Below, piece by piece: positions 30,679-36,546 of a stretch of DNA of 36,546 nucleotides (its first letter is position 1; every line of letters starts with the position of its first letter). The translations under genes were made by a program, and so were the position numbers. The stretch comes from a virus. Location: IMG/VR virus record IMGVR_UViG_3300033145_000380, positions 1-36,546 of that record; one strand, given 5' to 3'. The notes below the pieces were generated by a model. That model ran no database searches, was not told the DNA's origin, and was given only the letters and a program-made list of their open reading frames with translations.

Positions 30679-31968
30679 TTACTTCAATGCTTCGTTCAGT
30701 GCTTTCTCATATGCGGCAATCGAATCAGCAGGTGTCATTTCCATGTTTAGGACTCTCTGCAGTACAGGAAAATGCTGTGCTCTCGCGGCCATGTACCTCG
30801 GATTGGTAATGCCGACATCGAACAGCCCGTTGCTTCTCACAATACCCTGGATCTGTGCCGTCCATTCGTCGGTAGGTGAAACCGTAACGTCTTTCCGATT
30901 GGCAAGTACGCCCTGAATCAGAACCGCCGCCGTCTGTATCTCTGCCGAGTTCAGATATTCAACCATCCTCGCTGCCACGGCATCCTCGTCGGTCCCGGTT
31001 TCATGTACAACCATCGCGGCGCAGGAATTATACGTCGGTACAAAATCAACTCCTGGTCCGCGGGGAAACGGCACAAACTTATAATCAAACGGCGCATATC
31101 CCTGTTTGGCTACTACGTCGAAATACGGCTTGATCCACGGCTGGAAAAACGCGGTAGCTGCCAAGTCGCCCTTTGCCCAATCGAGGACATAATCATCATC
31201 CACCTGTGTCGCGGCGTCACCCCGAATGTACCCTTCGTGCATGAGTAGCTGGAAAAACTCGTGAACCGCAGCACCGCCGGTCGAGGCAATCGTAGTTTTC
31301 GAGTAATCCCCGGACGCGTAGAAATCAGCACCGAAGGCAGCAAACCAGTTGTTAATCAGATAATCACCGGACATATTGCCGGCAAACATCCCGGTTGCCC
31401 ATTTTGAACCACCGTATTTCTGTTTTACCAGTTCGGCCATTTCGAGGAAGTCGGCAATGGTCCAGTTATCGGGAACGTCATAACCGATATCGGCCATGAG
31501 CTCTAGATTGATTGCCATGCCTTGAGCAGATCCAGGTTGAGGCAACGCAAGCAGATTCCCGTTCCGGCGATACGGCGCAAGAGTTTCAACAGGATACTGG
31601 TCGAGGTCATGGACGAACCTATCCAGCGGAAGGGCATAATCGGCCACAATGTACGATGAAGCACGGCCTATGTAGTCCATGTAGACATTCGGCGCCTGCC
31701 CCGATGCGAGTAGCGCGGTCATCGTCATCGCCGAACCATCCGCCAGGTCAATCTGCAACTCGGTTATTGTTGCCCCAGGAAAATCTTCCTTGACCCGCGA
31801 AATTGCCCATCCGATATTCGTGCCGAGATCGCCGAGATCCGCGACGCCTGAATACAGGATGGAAATCTCGATTGGGGTAGGTGCCTCCGCGTCTACTTCA
31901 GCGCTTGGCGCCGCGAATACTGCCGCAGCCAACAGAATGAAGAGAAAAAATGTAAAAATCTGTTTCAT
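30679..31968 (-). CDS. extracellular solute-binding protein of a sugar ABC transporter
   Basis: 429 residues, ATG 31968 with AAGGAG. Signal peptide MKQIFTFFLFILLAAAVFAA (no lipobox Cys, so signal peptidase I, cleavage near VFA/APS), typical of Gram-negative periplasmic binding proteins. Mature part has the family-1 (CUT1) fold: IEISILYSG strand, GSAMTMTALLASGQAPNVYM, LPLDRF, NWTIADFLEMAELVKQKYG, GDLAATAFFQPWIKPYFD and WTAQIQGIVRSNG. It should capture a sugar or oligosaccharide and deliver it to the two permeases. It has its own promoter upstream and a hairpin downstream. Confidence 0.9.
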   Translation of the reverse strand: MKQIFTFFLFILLAAAVFAAPSAEVDAEAPTPIEISILYSGVADLGDLGTNIGWAISRVKEDFPGATITELQIDLADGSAMTMTALLASGQAPNVYMDYIGRASSYIVADYALPLDRFVHDLDQYPVETLAPYRRNGNLLALPQPGSAQGMAINLELMADIGYDVPDNWTIADFLEMAELVKQKYGGSKWATGMFAGNMSGDYLINNWFAAFGADFYASGDYSKTTIASTGGAAVHEFFQLLMHEGYIRGDAATQVDDDYVLDWAKGDLAATAFFQPWIKPYFDVVAKQGYAPFDYKFVPFPRGPGVDFVPTYNSCAAMVVHETGTDEDAVAARMVEYLNSAEIQTAAVLIQGVLANRKDVTVSPTDEWTAQIQGIVRSNGLFDVGITNPRYMAARAQHFPVLQRVLNMEMTPADSIAAYEKALNEALK

Positions 31969-31987
31969 GTAATACTCCTTGCCTGAA

Positions 31988-32016
31988 TGATAATGCCCGA
32001 TGTATATGACATTCAA
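31988..32016 (-). promoter_or_regulatory. promoter of the ABC transporter operon
   Basis: Minus-strand TTGAAT (32011-32016) and TTATCA (31988-31993), spacer 17 bp, with AAGGAG before ATG 31968. The spacer contains GTCATATACAT, close to the nearby CATATGACA-like half, but no clear operator is visible. Confidence 0.55.
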
Positions 32017-32036
32017 GACCAAACGTGTCATATTCT

Positions 32037-32126
32037 TCACCGGCAAATTATCAACGTGACCAGCACCAACAGCACCATCGCACACAATTCCCACATGATT
32101 ATTTTTTGGTATAGTTTTAGTTTCAT
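32037..32126 (-). CDS. tiny single-membrane-helix protein, 29 aa
   Basis: ATG 32126 overlaps the upstream stop (ATGA). The protein is a short start MKLKLYQK followed by one hydrophobic helix (about 9-28, IIMWELCAMVLLVLVTLIIC). Single-helix peptides of this kind are common in phages as small membrane factors. No ribosome binding site is needed if coupled. Without homologs this remains a candidate. Confidence 0.45.
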   Translation of the reverse strand: MKLKLYQKIIMWELCAMVLLVLVTLIICR

Positions 32127-32371
32127 GACGCCGCCACAATCCGCTGCACCTGCCGAAGTGACATACCGGACTCTTCGGCACACCGCTGATACGCACTCAT
32201 ACAAGTAGCCCCATCGTTTAAGGACTCCGAAAATAAAGTGATGATAACATTGTTTCTCGTGGGGTCCGGCACCTGGTGCGGCATGTACAAATGCTGTCCG
32301 TGATAATGATTAACAAGTTTCTGAAATGCGTCCTTCCCGATTAAAGAAAGGATATGTTCTGCCTGGTTCAT
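32123..32371 (-). CDS. Mor/HTH-like transcription regulator, 82 aa
   Basis: ATG 32371 with GGAG nearby. N-terminal MNQAEHILSLIGKDAFQKLV and a middle YMPHQVPDPTRNNVIITLFS, then a C-terminal helix-turn-helix: AYQRCAEESGMSLRQVQRIV. The C-terminal helices resemble the Mor activator family (phage Mu middle transcription) and similar small HTH proteins. It precedes the ABC operon, so it may control it or the late genes. It overlaps the preceding gene by 62 bases. Confidence 0.55.
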   Translation of the reverse strand: MNQAEHILSLIGKDAFQKLVNHYHGQHLYMPHQVPDPTRNNVIITLFSESLNDGATCMSAYQRCAEESGMSLRQVQRIVAAS

Positions 32372-32546
32372 TAATTACTCCAAATAGTGTTGGTATTTTC
32401 TTATCCGGGGATTCTTTAATATTCAGCACATAGGTTTTTGTGTACGCGCAATCGAAAAAAGCGGGGAAATCAAACATGAATTCTAAAATGTGAGGGTCGA
32501 CACGATACGAAGTAACCGGTACTGGTTCCTTTTTTTTACGTTTCAT
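32310..32546 (-). CDS. small phage protein, 78 aa
   Basis: ATG 32546 with AGAGGGGA upstream, overlapping the preceding replication-associated gene by 4 bases (ATGA). A basic start (MKRKKKEPVPVTSYRVDPHI) is followed by an aromatic segment (FMFDFPAFFDCAYTKTYVLN) and a C-terminal PTLFGVINEPGRTYPFF. The end overlaps the Mor-like gene by 62 bases, unusually long, so one of the two starts could be wrong. I do not recognise the family. Confidence 0.5.
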   Translation of the reverse strand: MKRKKKEPVPVTSYRVDPHILEFMFDFPAFFDCAYTKTYVLNIKESPDKKIPTLFGVINEPGRTYPFFNREGRISETC

Positions 32547-32893
32547 ATTTCCCCTCTGGCCTTTTTATTTCTGGCAACTTTCATCAGCACAATTTCCATA
32601 AGCTGCCCGACCTCGACCTTCATGTCTCTTGCGCCTGGTTCTGGTAATGCAGGACGATATGGTTTTATTTCATCAGGGTCCGGCCTGATGTCTTTCCTAG
32701 CGACTTCCAGGGTAGCAACATCTGGCGTGAAATTATATTGCGTCGAGAATGCGCGTATCAAGTAATTGGATAATTTATCCAGGTTGTATTCTGGAATAGT
32801 TAGAATATATTCCCCCACCGCCCTACGAAGCCCCGGACGTGGGTACTTTCCGTAATACTCTTCAAGCCATACAAAAAACTCTTTATGATTCAT
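32543..32893 (-). CDS. replication-associated phage protein, 116 aa
   Basis: ATG 32893 with GGAGGAAATATTTC upstream, overlapping the preceding replication gene end by 11 bases. N-terminal HKEFFVWLEEYYGKYPRPGL, then a helical segment ILTIPEYNLDKLSNYLIRAF with QYNFTPDVATLEVARKDIRP. Small helical proteins at this position after an initiator can act as helicase loaders (lambda P/DnaI-like), but no ATP-binding motif is present. Assignment is by context only. Confidence 0.5.
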   Translation of the reverse strand: MNHKEFFVWLEEYYGKYPRPGLRRAVGEYILTIPEYNLDKLSNYLIRAFSTQYNFTPDVATLEVARKDIRPDPDEIKPYRPALPEPGARDMKVEVGQLMEIVLMKVARNKKARGEI

Positions 32894-33731
32894 GAAATAT
32901 TTCCTCCAACATTTTATCATCATCCACGTTCTTCATCTCTTCAGTTTTGAGATGTTCTCGAACACGCGTCCACAGAGAAACAAGTGTAGTAGGCAAGAAC
33001 GGCTGTGTTCTCCAGAATCCCTTCTTTGAATCGTCATCCTCTTTTAACTCACGAAATTTTTTCATCATAGCCTGAAGCACTACCTCGGGTTCGCCTGCGT
33101 CCGAAGAAAGTTTATACAGTCGATTGATTGCGTCAACTTGTTTTGTGTTGTCGGGAAGGAAGGTTCCGTAAACGGTCTCGAATGTTTTGTATGCTGCTTG
33201 GCAGAGTTTTTGATTATTTGAAAATACGCGCACTTTCCCACTCCTGTTTGTGTCTGTGTTAAGGTTACTGTCTATATCTAGTCTGGCTCTAGATAGTTCA
33301 AGGGGCTTATAAGGGGCTTCAAGGGGCTTCAAGGGCCTTATTACTTCGGAAAGGTACTTATACCGATAATTGATGTCGTGAACCGCTTCCCATATTTCTT
33401 CCGGCAGTTCGAGAAGTACCGCGTCAATTCCTTTACGGCAGTTATCGCGTTCTGAAACTCTTTGATGCTTCGGCCACGAAGGAATAATCAACCATTCGCC
33501 ACGCCGATATACCTTTTTTTCTTGTTCAAAGAATTCCCACATATCGAGTATTTCTTTAGAGGAAAAACCAGTATCAAAAGAAATACGCCGATTAGTTATC
33601 TGGTAGATCCCGGCGATATTTGTCAGTGGATTCGACAGCAGGTACAGATAGAATAACTTCTGTAGTTTGGTTGCTTCCTGAACCCATTCGTCATCCCAAA
33701 AACTAGTAGAGATATAGCGTTGTTTTCCCAT
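32883..33731 (-). CDS. phage replication initiation protein (DnaD/O-like)
   Basis: 282 residues, ATG 33731. N-terminal winged-helix region starts MGKQRYISTSFWDDEWVQEA and LQKLFYLYLLSNPLTNIAGI, then EGYW-like wing (GEWLIIPSWPKHQRVSERDN). This wing-helix start is typical of phage initiators fused to DnaD-type C-terminal parts. The middle (RPLKPLEAPYKPLEL) is encoded by a direct repeat that could be origin iterons, as in lambda O. It probably binds and opens the origin and recruits the host helicase. Confidence 0.75.
   Translation of the reverse strand: MGKQRYISTSFWDDEWVQEATKLQKLFYLYLLSNPLTNIAGIYQITNRRISFDTGFSSKEILDMWEFFEQEKKVYRRGEWLIIPSWPKHQRVSERDNCRKGIDAVLLELPEEIWEAVHDINYRYKYLSEVIRPLKPLEAPYKPLELSRARLDIDSNLNTDTNRSGKVRVFSNNQKLCQAAYKTFETVYGTFLPDNTKQVDAINRLYKLSSDAGEPEVVLQAMMKKFRELKEDDDSKKGFWRTQPFLPTTLVSLWTRVREHLKTEEMKNVDDDKMLEEIFHES
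33275..33337. other. origin-like region: inverted repeat plus four direct repeats
   Basis: TATCTAG/CTAGATA flank a 7-base loop (33275-33295). Directly after lie four near-copies of TTCAAGGGGC at 33297-33306, 33307-33317 (11 bp, ATA variant), 33318-33327 and 33328-33337. They lie inside the initiator gene, as origins do in lambda-type phages. Candidate only. Confidence 0.4.
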
Positions 33732-33739
33732 GGGTACGC

Positions 33740-33922
33740 CTAGTCAGTAACAGTTAAACTAACGGCTTCGCTGTATTCAGATGCTTTCCTGGCAATTCCG
33801 GCGTCATCGATACTTTTGTAAAACATATACATGGTAACGCCCAAAAATCGGCAAGCATCCTTTACGTTCATTTCGTTATAAATTCTCTCAAGCTCTGCCC
33901 TCGAAATTGTCTTATGTTTCAT
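33740..33922 (-). CDS. small helix-turn-helix protein, 60 aa
   Basis: ATG 33922 with AGGAG upstream. MKHKTISRAELERIYNEMNV is followed by KDACRFLGVTMYMFYKSIDD, a helix-turn-helix in which the DACRFLGVTMYMFYK pair recognises DNA. It is the first leftward gene from the divergent promoter region and may repress or activate one or both directions. Size fits Cro or excisionase-like regulators, but I do not recognise the family. Confidence 0.65.
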   Translation of the reverse strand: MKHKTISRAELERIYNEMNVKDACRFLGVTMYMFYKSIDDAGIARKASEYSEAVSLTVTD

Positions 33923-33942
33923 GTATTTATCTCCTGTTCATT

Positions 33943-34010
33943 ATCATAATCCATATCACGCCACCCCGTCAAGTAAAATAATTGACAATCCCCACAACAT
34001 GCCGTAATGT
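33943..34010. promoter_or_regulatory. divergent control region with back-to-back promoters
   Basis: Rightward: TTGACA (33982-33987) and TAATGT (34005-34010), spacer 17. Leftward: TTGACG (33967-33972) and TATGAT (33943-33948), spacer 18. The -35 boxes are 9 bases apart, so the polymerases should compete. Both neighbouring genes could carry a regulator. This is the likely main switch between the two transcription blocks. Confidence 0.65.
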
Positions 34011-34037
34011 TAAAAAAATCGCACCGGGGAGTACATC

Positions 34038-34319
34038 ATGCCGGAATCAAAAAGTACCATACCGACTTGGGTCGCGCTTATTTCGATAATTTCCGCTGTC
34101 GCATTCGCTTCATGGACTATTGCTTCCGAGGTACACAATACTAGATTCCGTTCCGTGGCTACTCGTACAGATATCCACGAATTCGCTATCGTGGATCTCA
34201 GGCAAGCCGCAAACGACCGCGCCATTGCCCTTGAACACTTATCAACAGAAATGAACTCGTTCGGCGTAACACTCGAAGAAGTCCGCCAGGACGTGAAGAC
34301 GCTACTTATCGCCCCGTAA
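34038..34319 (+). CDS. membrane-anchored helical protein, 93 aa
   Basis: ATG 34038 with GGGGAG upstream. An N-terminal membrane helix (about 10-29, WVALISIISAVAFASWTIA) is followed by a helical soluble part (EFAIVDLRQAANDRAIALEH). It resembles short phage inner-membrane proteins of unknown role. Promoter TTGACA-17-TAATGT lies just before. Confidence 0.6.
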   Translation: MPESKSTIPTWVALISIISAVAFASWTIASEVHNTRFRSVATRTDIHEFAIVDLRQAANDRAIALEHLSTEMNSFGVTLEEVRQDVKTLLIAP

Positions 34320-34326
34320 AAACTGC

Positions 34327-34355
34327 TTGACAAATTACATTGCAAGGCATTATAT
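34327..34355 (+). promoter_or_regulatory. promoter before the ribbon-helix-helix gene
   Basis: TTGACA (34327-34332) and TTATAT (34350-34355), spacer 17 bp, with AGAGG before ATG 34374. It starts 8 bases after the preceding stop. Confidence 0.7.
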
Positions 34356-34373
34356 TCTTCTCAGAGGTATATA

Positions 34374-34574
34374 ATGTCTAGAGGTAGACCTAAAATCGAT
34401 CCCGCCGACCGAATCGATCAGCGTATCCTTGTTCTGTTCAATGGAACCGACGTTGAACGGATAAACCGGTATTGCGATAACGTAAACAGAGACACCGCTC
34501 GTGGGCATGTCCTGAGACAAGTTATTATGCTGGCGGTGGGAAAATGGGAAAAACGCAACCGCAAGGCCAGCTAA
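34374..34574 (+). CDS. ribbon-helix-helix (CopG-like) DNA-binding protein, 66 aa
   Basis: ATG 34374. A basic N-terminus with RPKIDPADRID is followed by QRILVLFNGTDVERINRYC and NRDTARGHVLRQVIMLAVGK: a strand then two helices, the ribbon-helix-helix pattern. Such proteins bind operators as dimers of dimers and control plasmid or phage genes. Its own promoter suggests autoregulation. The frame overlaps the next gene by 31 bases. Confidence 0.7.
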   Translation: MSRGRPKIDPADRIDQRILVLFNGTDVERINRYCDNVNRDTARGHVLRQVIMLAVGKWEKRNRKAS

Positions 34575-34927
34575 AAGAATCCACGATCCAAGAACAAATA
34601 ATCGAGGCATTCAGCCTACTCGCCCATAAAAACAACTTCATGTTTTTTTCCGTTCCGAACGAACGCGTATTCACCGGCACAAAAGGCCAGCAGATTGCGC
34701 GACTCAAAAAACTAAAGCGTATGGGCCTCATGCCGGGGGTTGCCGATCTCTGCATACTCAAGGGCGGCGCCGCGTACTTCCTCGAAGTGAAGACCGCCAC
34801 CGGAAAACAATCAAACCTCCAGCTCATCTTTATGGAAAGGGCAGTACTGGCAGGATGCCGGTACCTTGTCGTAAGATCCATGCAGGAAGCACTGTCCGCC
34901 CTGAAATATTGGAAAATAATTACTTGA
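34544..34927 (+). CDS. VRR-NUC domain nuclease
   Basis: 127 residues, ATG 34544. A PD-(D/E)xK active site is visible: GVADLCIL with Asp 68, then FLEVKTATGKQS with Glu 81 and Lys 83, and Gln 89 as the VRR-NUC helix residue. Upstream are an ESTIQEQIIEAF helix and the NERVFTGTKGQQIARLKKLK loop. VRR-NUC proteins of this size are structure-selective nucleases common in phages. A Holliday junction or flap-processing role is likely in phage DNA replication. Overlaps the ribbon-helix-helix gene. Confidence 0.85.
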   Translation: MGKTQPQGQLKESTIQEQIIEAFSLLAHKNNFMFFSVPNERVFTGTKGQQIARLKKLKRMGLMPGVADLCILKGGAAYFLEVKTATGKQSNLQLIFMERAVLAGCRYLVVRSMQEALSALKYWKIIT

Positions 34928-34952
34928 CTATCCTATTGTATTGTATTACCAT
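34924..34952 (+). promoter_or_regulatory. promoter before the 34970 gene
   Basis: TTGACT (34924-34929) and TACCAT (34947-34952), spacer 17. The -35 touches the previous stop (34925-34927). A good ribosome binding site GAGGTG precedes ATG 34970. Confidence 0.6.
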
Positions 34953-34969
34953 TGTATCGAGGTGATAAA

Positions 34970-35281
34970 ATGATAAGGTTCAGGAAAAAGCACGCCTATG
35001 TAAGGATCGACACCGAAAACGATATTGACCGCTGTATACATTGGATTGACTATCCATATCAATGTACGAAATGTGGTAAGACTGTCACCGGGAGCGGCTT
35101 TAGTGGTTCTTATTATCCCGAGTGGGACAATAGTAAATGCCTTGGTTCTCCAGAGGCAAGAGAATTGGCAGACGCAAAAATGCTAGTTGAGGCTCAGACA
35201 ACTGGCAAACACAAAGAGGTAATAAACCCCACAAGCGAACTATCTGCCTTCTTTGGCAAGGTATCAAGGGGCAAAAAATGA
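34970..35281 (+). CDS. phage protein with one CxxC, 103 aa
   Basis: ATG 34970 with GAGGTG upstream. Begins MIRFRKKHAYVRIDTENDID, then YPYQCTKCGKTVTG, an incomplete zinc site (one CxxC, with a later Cys near SKCLGSPEA). The C-terminal half is helical. Function unknown. The stop overlaps the next start by 4 bases (ATGA). Confidence 0.6.
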   Translation: MIRFRKKHAYVRIDTENDIDRCIHWIDYPYQCTKCGKTVTGSGFSGSYYPEWDNSKCLGSPEARELADAKMLVEAQTTGKHKEVINPTSELSAFFGKVSRGKK

Positions 35282-35439
35282 GTGACGATCTGGAAGGCGA
35301 TCCCGACGATATGCTCGACGAGGATCAGGACGAACTCGATTACGATGATTGCGTACATTGCGGCGGGTGGGGATACCATACGGAGACTGGTAAGAAGTGC
35401 GGATGGTGCGAGGGTACCGGGAGGGTGCGGCGTGACTAG
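35278..35439 (+). CDS. small acidic protein with DnaJ-like zinc finger, 53 aa
   Basis: ATG 35278 overlaps the preceding stop. The first half is Asp/Glu-rich (DDLEGDPDDMLDEDQDELD). The second half has CVHCGG at 25-30 then CGWCEGTG at about 41-48, two CxxC pairs like DnaJ CxxCxGxG repeats. It may bind zinc and a protein partner or ssDNA. Its acidic tail could mimic DNA. Start and stop both overlap neighbours. Confidence 0.65.
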   Translation: MSDDLEGDPDDMLDEDQDELDYDDCVHCGGWGYHTETGKKCGWCEGTGRVRRD

Positions 35440-35656
35440 CAAGCAGGCTACGTTCTCGTTTCTGGATAATCTGCAAGATGGAAGTCAATTCACCGGGATG
35501 GACTTGTTCGATGTCGTATATGTACGATCGGGCGAAATGCACTACCCCGCGACAACCTTGCGCTATATGAGAGAATACCGCAGGGCGCACAACTGCGAAG
35601 TTCTATGTATCAGCAAAAAGAAATCACTGTACCGAATGGAAAGGAGCGCATCGTGA
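35432..35656 (+). CDS. winged-helix-like phage protein, 74 aa
   Basis: GTG 35432, with GGGAGGG upstream, overlapping the previous stop. ATFSFLDNLQDGSQFTGMDL, then PATTLRYMREYRRAHNCEVL and CISKKKSLYRMER: a helix-turn-helix-like order seen in a recurring small phage protein. It may bind DNA. The stop overlaps the next start (GTGA). Confidence 0.55.
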   Translation: MTSKQATFSFLDNLQDGSQFTGMDLFDVVYVRSGEMHYPATTLRYMREYRRAHNCEVLCISKKKSLYRMERSAS

Positions 35657-35949
35657 AGTATATGGGAAAGGTGTATTTGAGTCGATGGATTGCCGGTGCC
35701 ATTGCGTTGCTGGCATTCGGCGGAATACTCATCATGCAACGAACCGTTTTCACGGTTACCCTCGGCGCGTCGCAATCGGTGCTGCTGGTTTCGGTGTTGT
35801 TTACCGGAATCGCATATTGCCTGTCGTGGGTAATCTCAATGTGCTGGAAAAGCAACCGCGATACAATGATACATGAGATGGGCAACGTTGAACTGAAACT
35901 CATGAAGGGCGTTATTGAACAGGCGATTGCGGAAAGAGAGAAGGAATAA
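35653..35949 (+). CDS. two-helix membrane protein with soluble tail, 98 aa
   Basis: GTG 35653, with AAGGAG at 35641-35646. Two hydrophobic segments (about 9-27, IAGAIALLAFGGILIM, and 37-59, SVLLVSVLFTGIAYCLSWVI) are followed by a charged helical C-terminus (NVELKLMKGVIEQAIAEREK). Unlike the lysis-cluster pair, it has a long cytoplasmic tail. Role unknown; it may affect host membrane processes early in infection. Confidence 0.6.
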   Translation: MKYMGKVYLSRWIAGAIALLAFGGILIMQRTVFTVTLGASQSVLLVSVLFTGIAYCLSWVISMCWKSNRDTMIHEMGNVELKLMKGVIEQAIAEREKE

Positions 35950-35952
35950 ACA

Positions 35953-36198
35953 ATGAGTGAAACCCTGCAAGAAAAAACCGTCATTACGCGCAAACCACAT
36001 AAATGCGAATGGTGCGGGGAAGGGATCGGTGTGCGAGAGAAGGCTATATACGTCGTCAATATTTTTGATGGCGAATTTGGCGCGTATTATCTGCACCCGG
36101 AATGCGACGCGGCTATGGATCGGTGCGATGGTAATACGATGCGAGACGAGGGCTTTGAACCGTATGATCAGACTCGCGGTAAAGCGTGGGAGGAATAA
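35953..36198 (+). CDS. zinc-binding small phage protein, 81 aa
   Basis: ATG 35953 with GAAGGA upstream. CEWCGEGIGVREKAIYVVNI, then LHPECDAAMDRC, giving a CxxC plus HxxC-type zinc site. The pattern KPHKCEWCG...YLHPEC is a recurring small phage protein. Function unknown. Confidence 0.65.
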   Translation: MSETLQEKTVITRKPHKCEWCGEGIGVREKAIYVVNIFDGEFGAYYLHPECDAAMDRCDGNTMRDEGFEPYDQTRGKAWEE

Positions 36199-36201
36199 GG
36201 T

Positions 36202-36546
36202 ATGACTGCGCATGACGTAGAAATGATTTTAACCACGCGTGCGAATTCGAGGTTTGAGTATCGCAGGTGCCTCGTAGTGTCCAATGTGTCATGGGGGTTG
36301 GGTTTACACGAGTGTGATCTATTGGCACTGACAAAATCGGGCTACGGTAATGAAATAGAGATCAAAATATCCCGGTCAGATTTGCTACAGGACTTGCAAA
36401 AACGGCACAAACATCCGGGGGGGGAACTCATTCGACAGTTATGGTTTGCGGGACCAGTATCGATAGAAGGCGATTTGGTAGAATTGGCCCCGGAAAAGGC
36501 CGGGATAATCGTGGTAGATGACTGGCCTAAAATTATCCGCACTGCG
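36202..36546 (+). CDS. MmcB-like PD-(D/E)xK nuclease, 3' end outside the window
   Basis: ATG 36202, open to the right edge (115 codons, no stop). SNVSWGLGLHECDLLALTKS supplies Asp 39 and NEIEIKISRSD gives Glu 53 and Lys 55, the PD-(D/E)xK site. A following SDLLQDLQKRHKHPGG and an RQLWFAGP strand match MmcB-type DNA-repair nucleases. Fourth nuclease-type gene of the early block. The C-terminal part is missing. Confidence 0.7.
   Translation, partial: MTAHDVEMILTTRANSRFEYRRCLVVSNVSWGLGLHECDLLALTKSGYGNEIEIKISRSDLLQDLQKRHKHPGGELIRQLWFAGPVSIEGDLVELAPEKAGIIVVDDWPKIIRTA

Overview
The window reads as most of a tailed double-stranded DNA phage (siphovirus morphology, HK97-type head) or prophage. The packaging, head, tail and lysis genes are a nearly continuous leftward block (about 33.9 kb down to 6.8 kb). 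Recombination, nuclease and small regulatory genes point rightward at both edges (1-6786 and 34038-36546). The two rightward blocks would be one early block if the molecule is circular or permuted, but that is inference. Both edges cut genes. I see no integrase and no clear endolysin. The host is probably a Gram-negative bacterium: there is a periplasmic-type sugar-binding protein with a signal peptidase I signal, and a lipoprotein. A DUF261 protein (a family I associate with Borrelia plasmids and phages) and the style of several small proteins hint at spirochaetes, but this is weak evidence.

Left, rightward (1-6786): an HNH nuclease, a DUF261 protein, a PC4-like ssDNA-binding protein, overlapping membrane/coiled-coil frames, an SF2 helicase, an HNH-AP2 endonuclease, a YqaJ/lambda-type exonuclease and a RecT-type annealing protein, then two small proteins. 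Several units start at promoters with TTGAC-like and TACATT-like boxes exactly 17 bp apart.

Middle, leftward: terminase (25.6-23.8 kb), portal, minor head protein, an IS110-like protein with a repeat array (21.4-20.24 kb), scaffold, major capsid, connectors, tail tube, tail chaperones with a programmed -1 frameshift, tape measure, tail tip/fibre proteins, a transglutaminase-like lipoprotein, and a cluster of tiny membrane and zinc proteins ending at 6755.

Right, leftward (33.9-25.9 kb): a replication protein with origin-like repeats, small regulators, and then an operon unusual for a phage. It holds a sugar-binding protein, two MalF/MalG-type permeases, a zinc-ribbon protein, a CMP-sugar synthetase and a DUF115 protein, mostly joined by 4-base overlaps.

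The most exciting element is at 20236-21430. A 303-residue protein carries the C-terminal half of IS110-family (bridge-RNA) recombinases but lacks the RuvC-like DEDD half. It is followed, starting within its stop codon region, by six units of exactly 36 bp. Each unit has two constant blocks and two variable segments (8 nt and 9 nt). The unit has its own apparently leaderless promoter and a strong terminator. It looks like a self-contained phage cassette that makes an array of two-part, guide-like RNAs. The function is unknown and the guide idea is inference.
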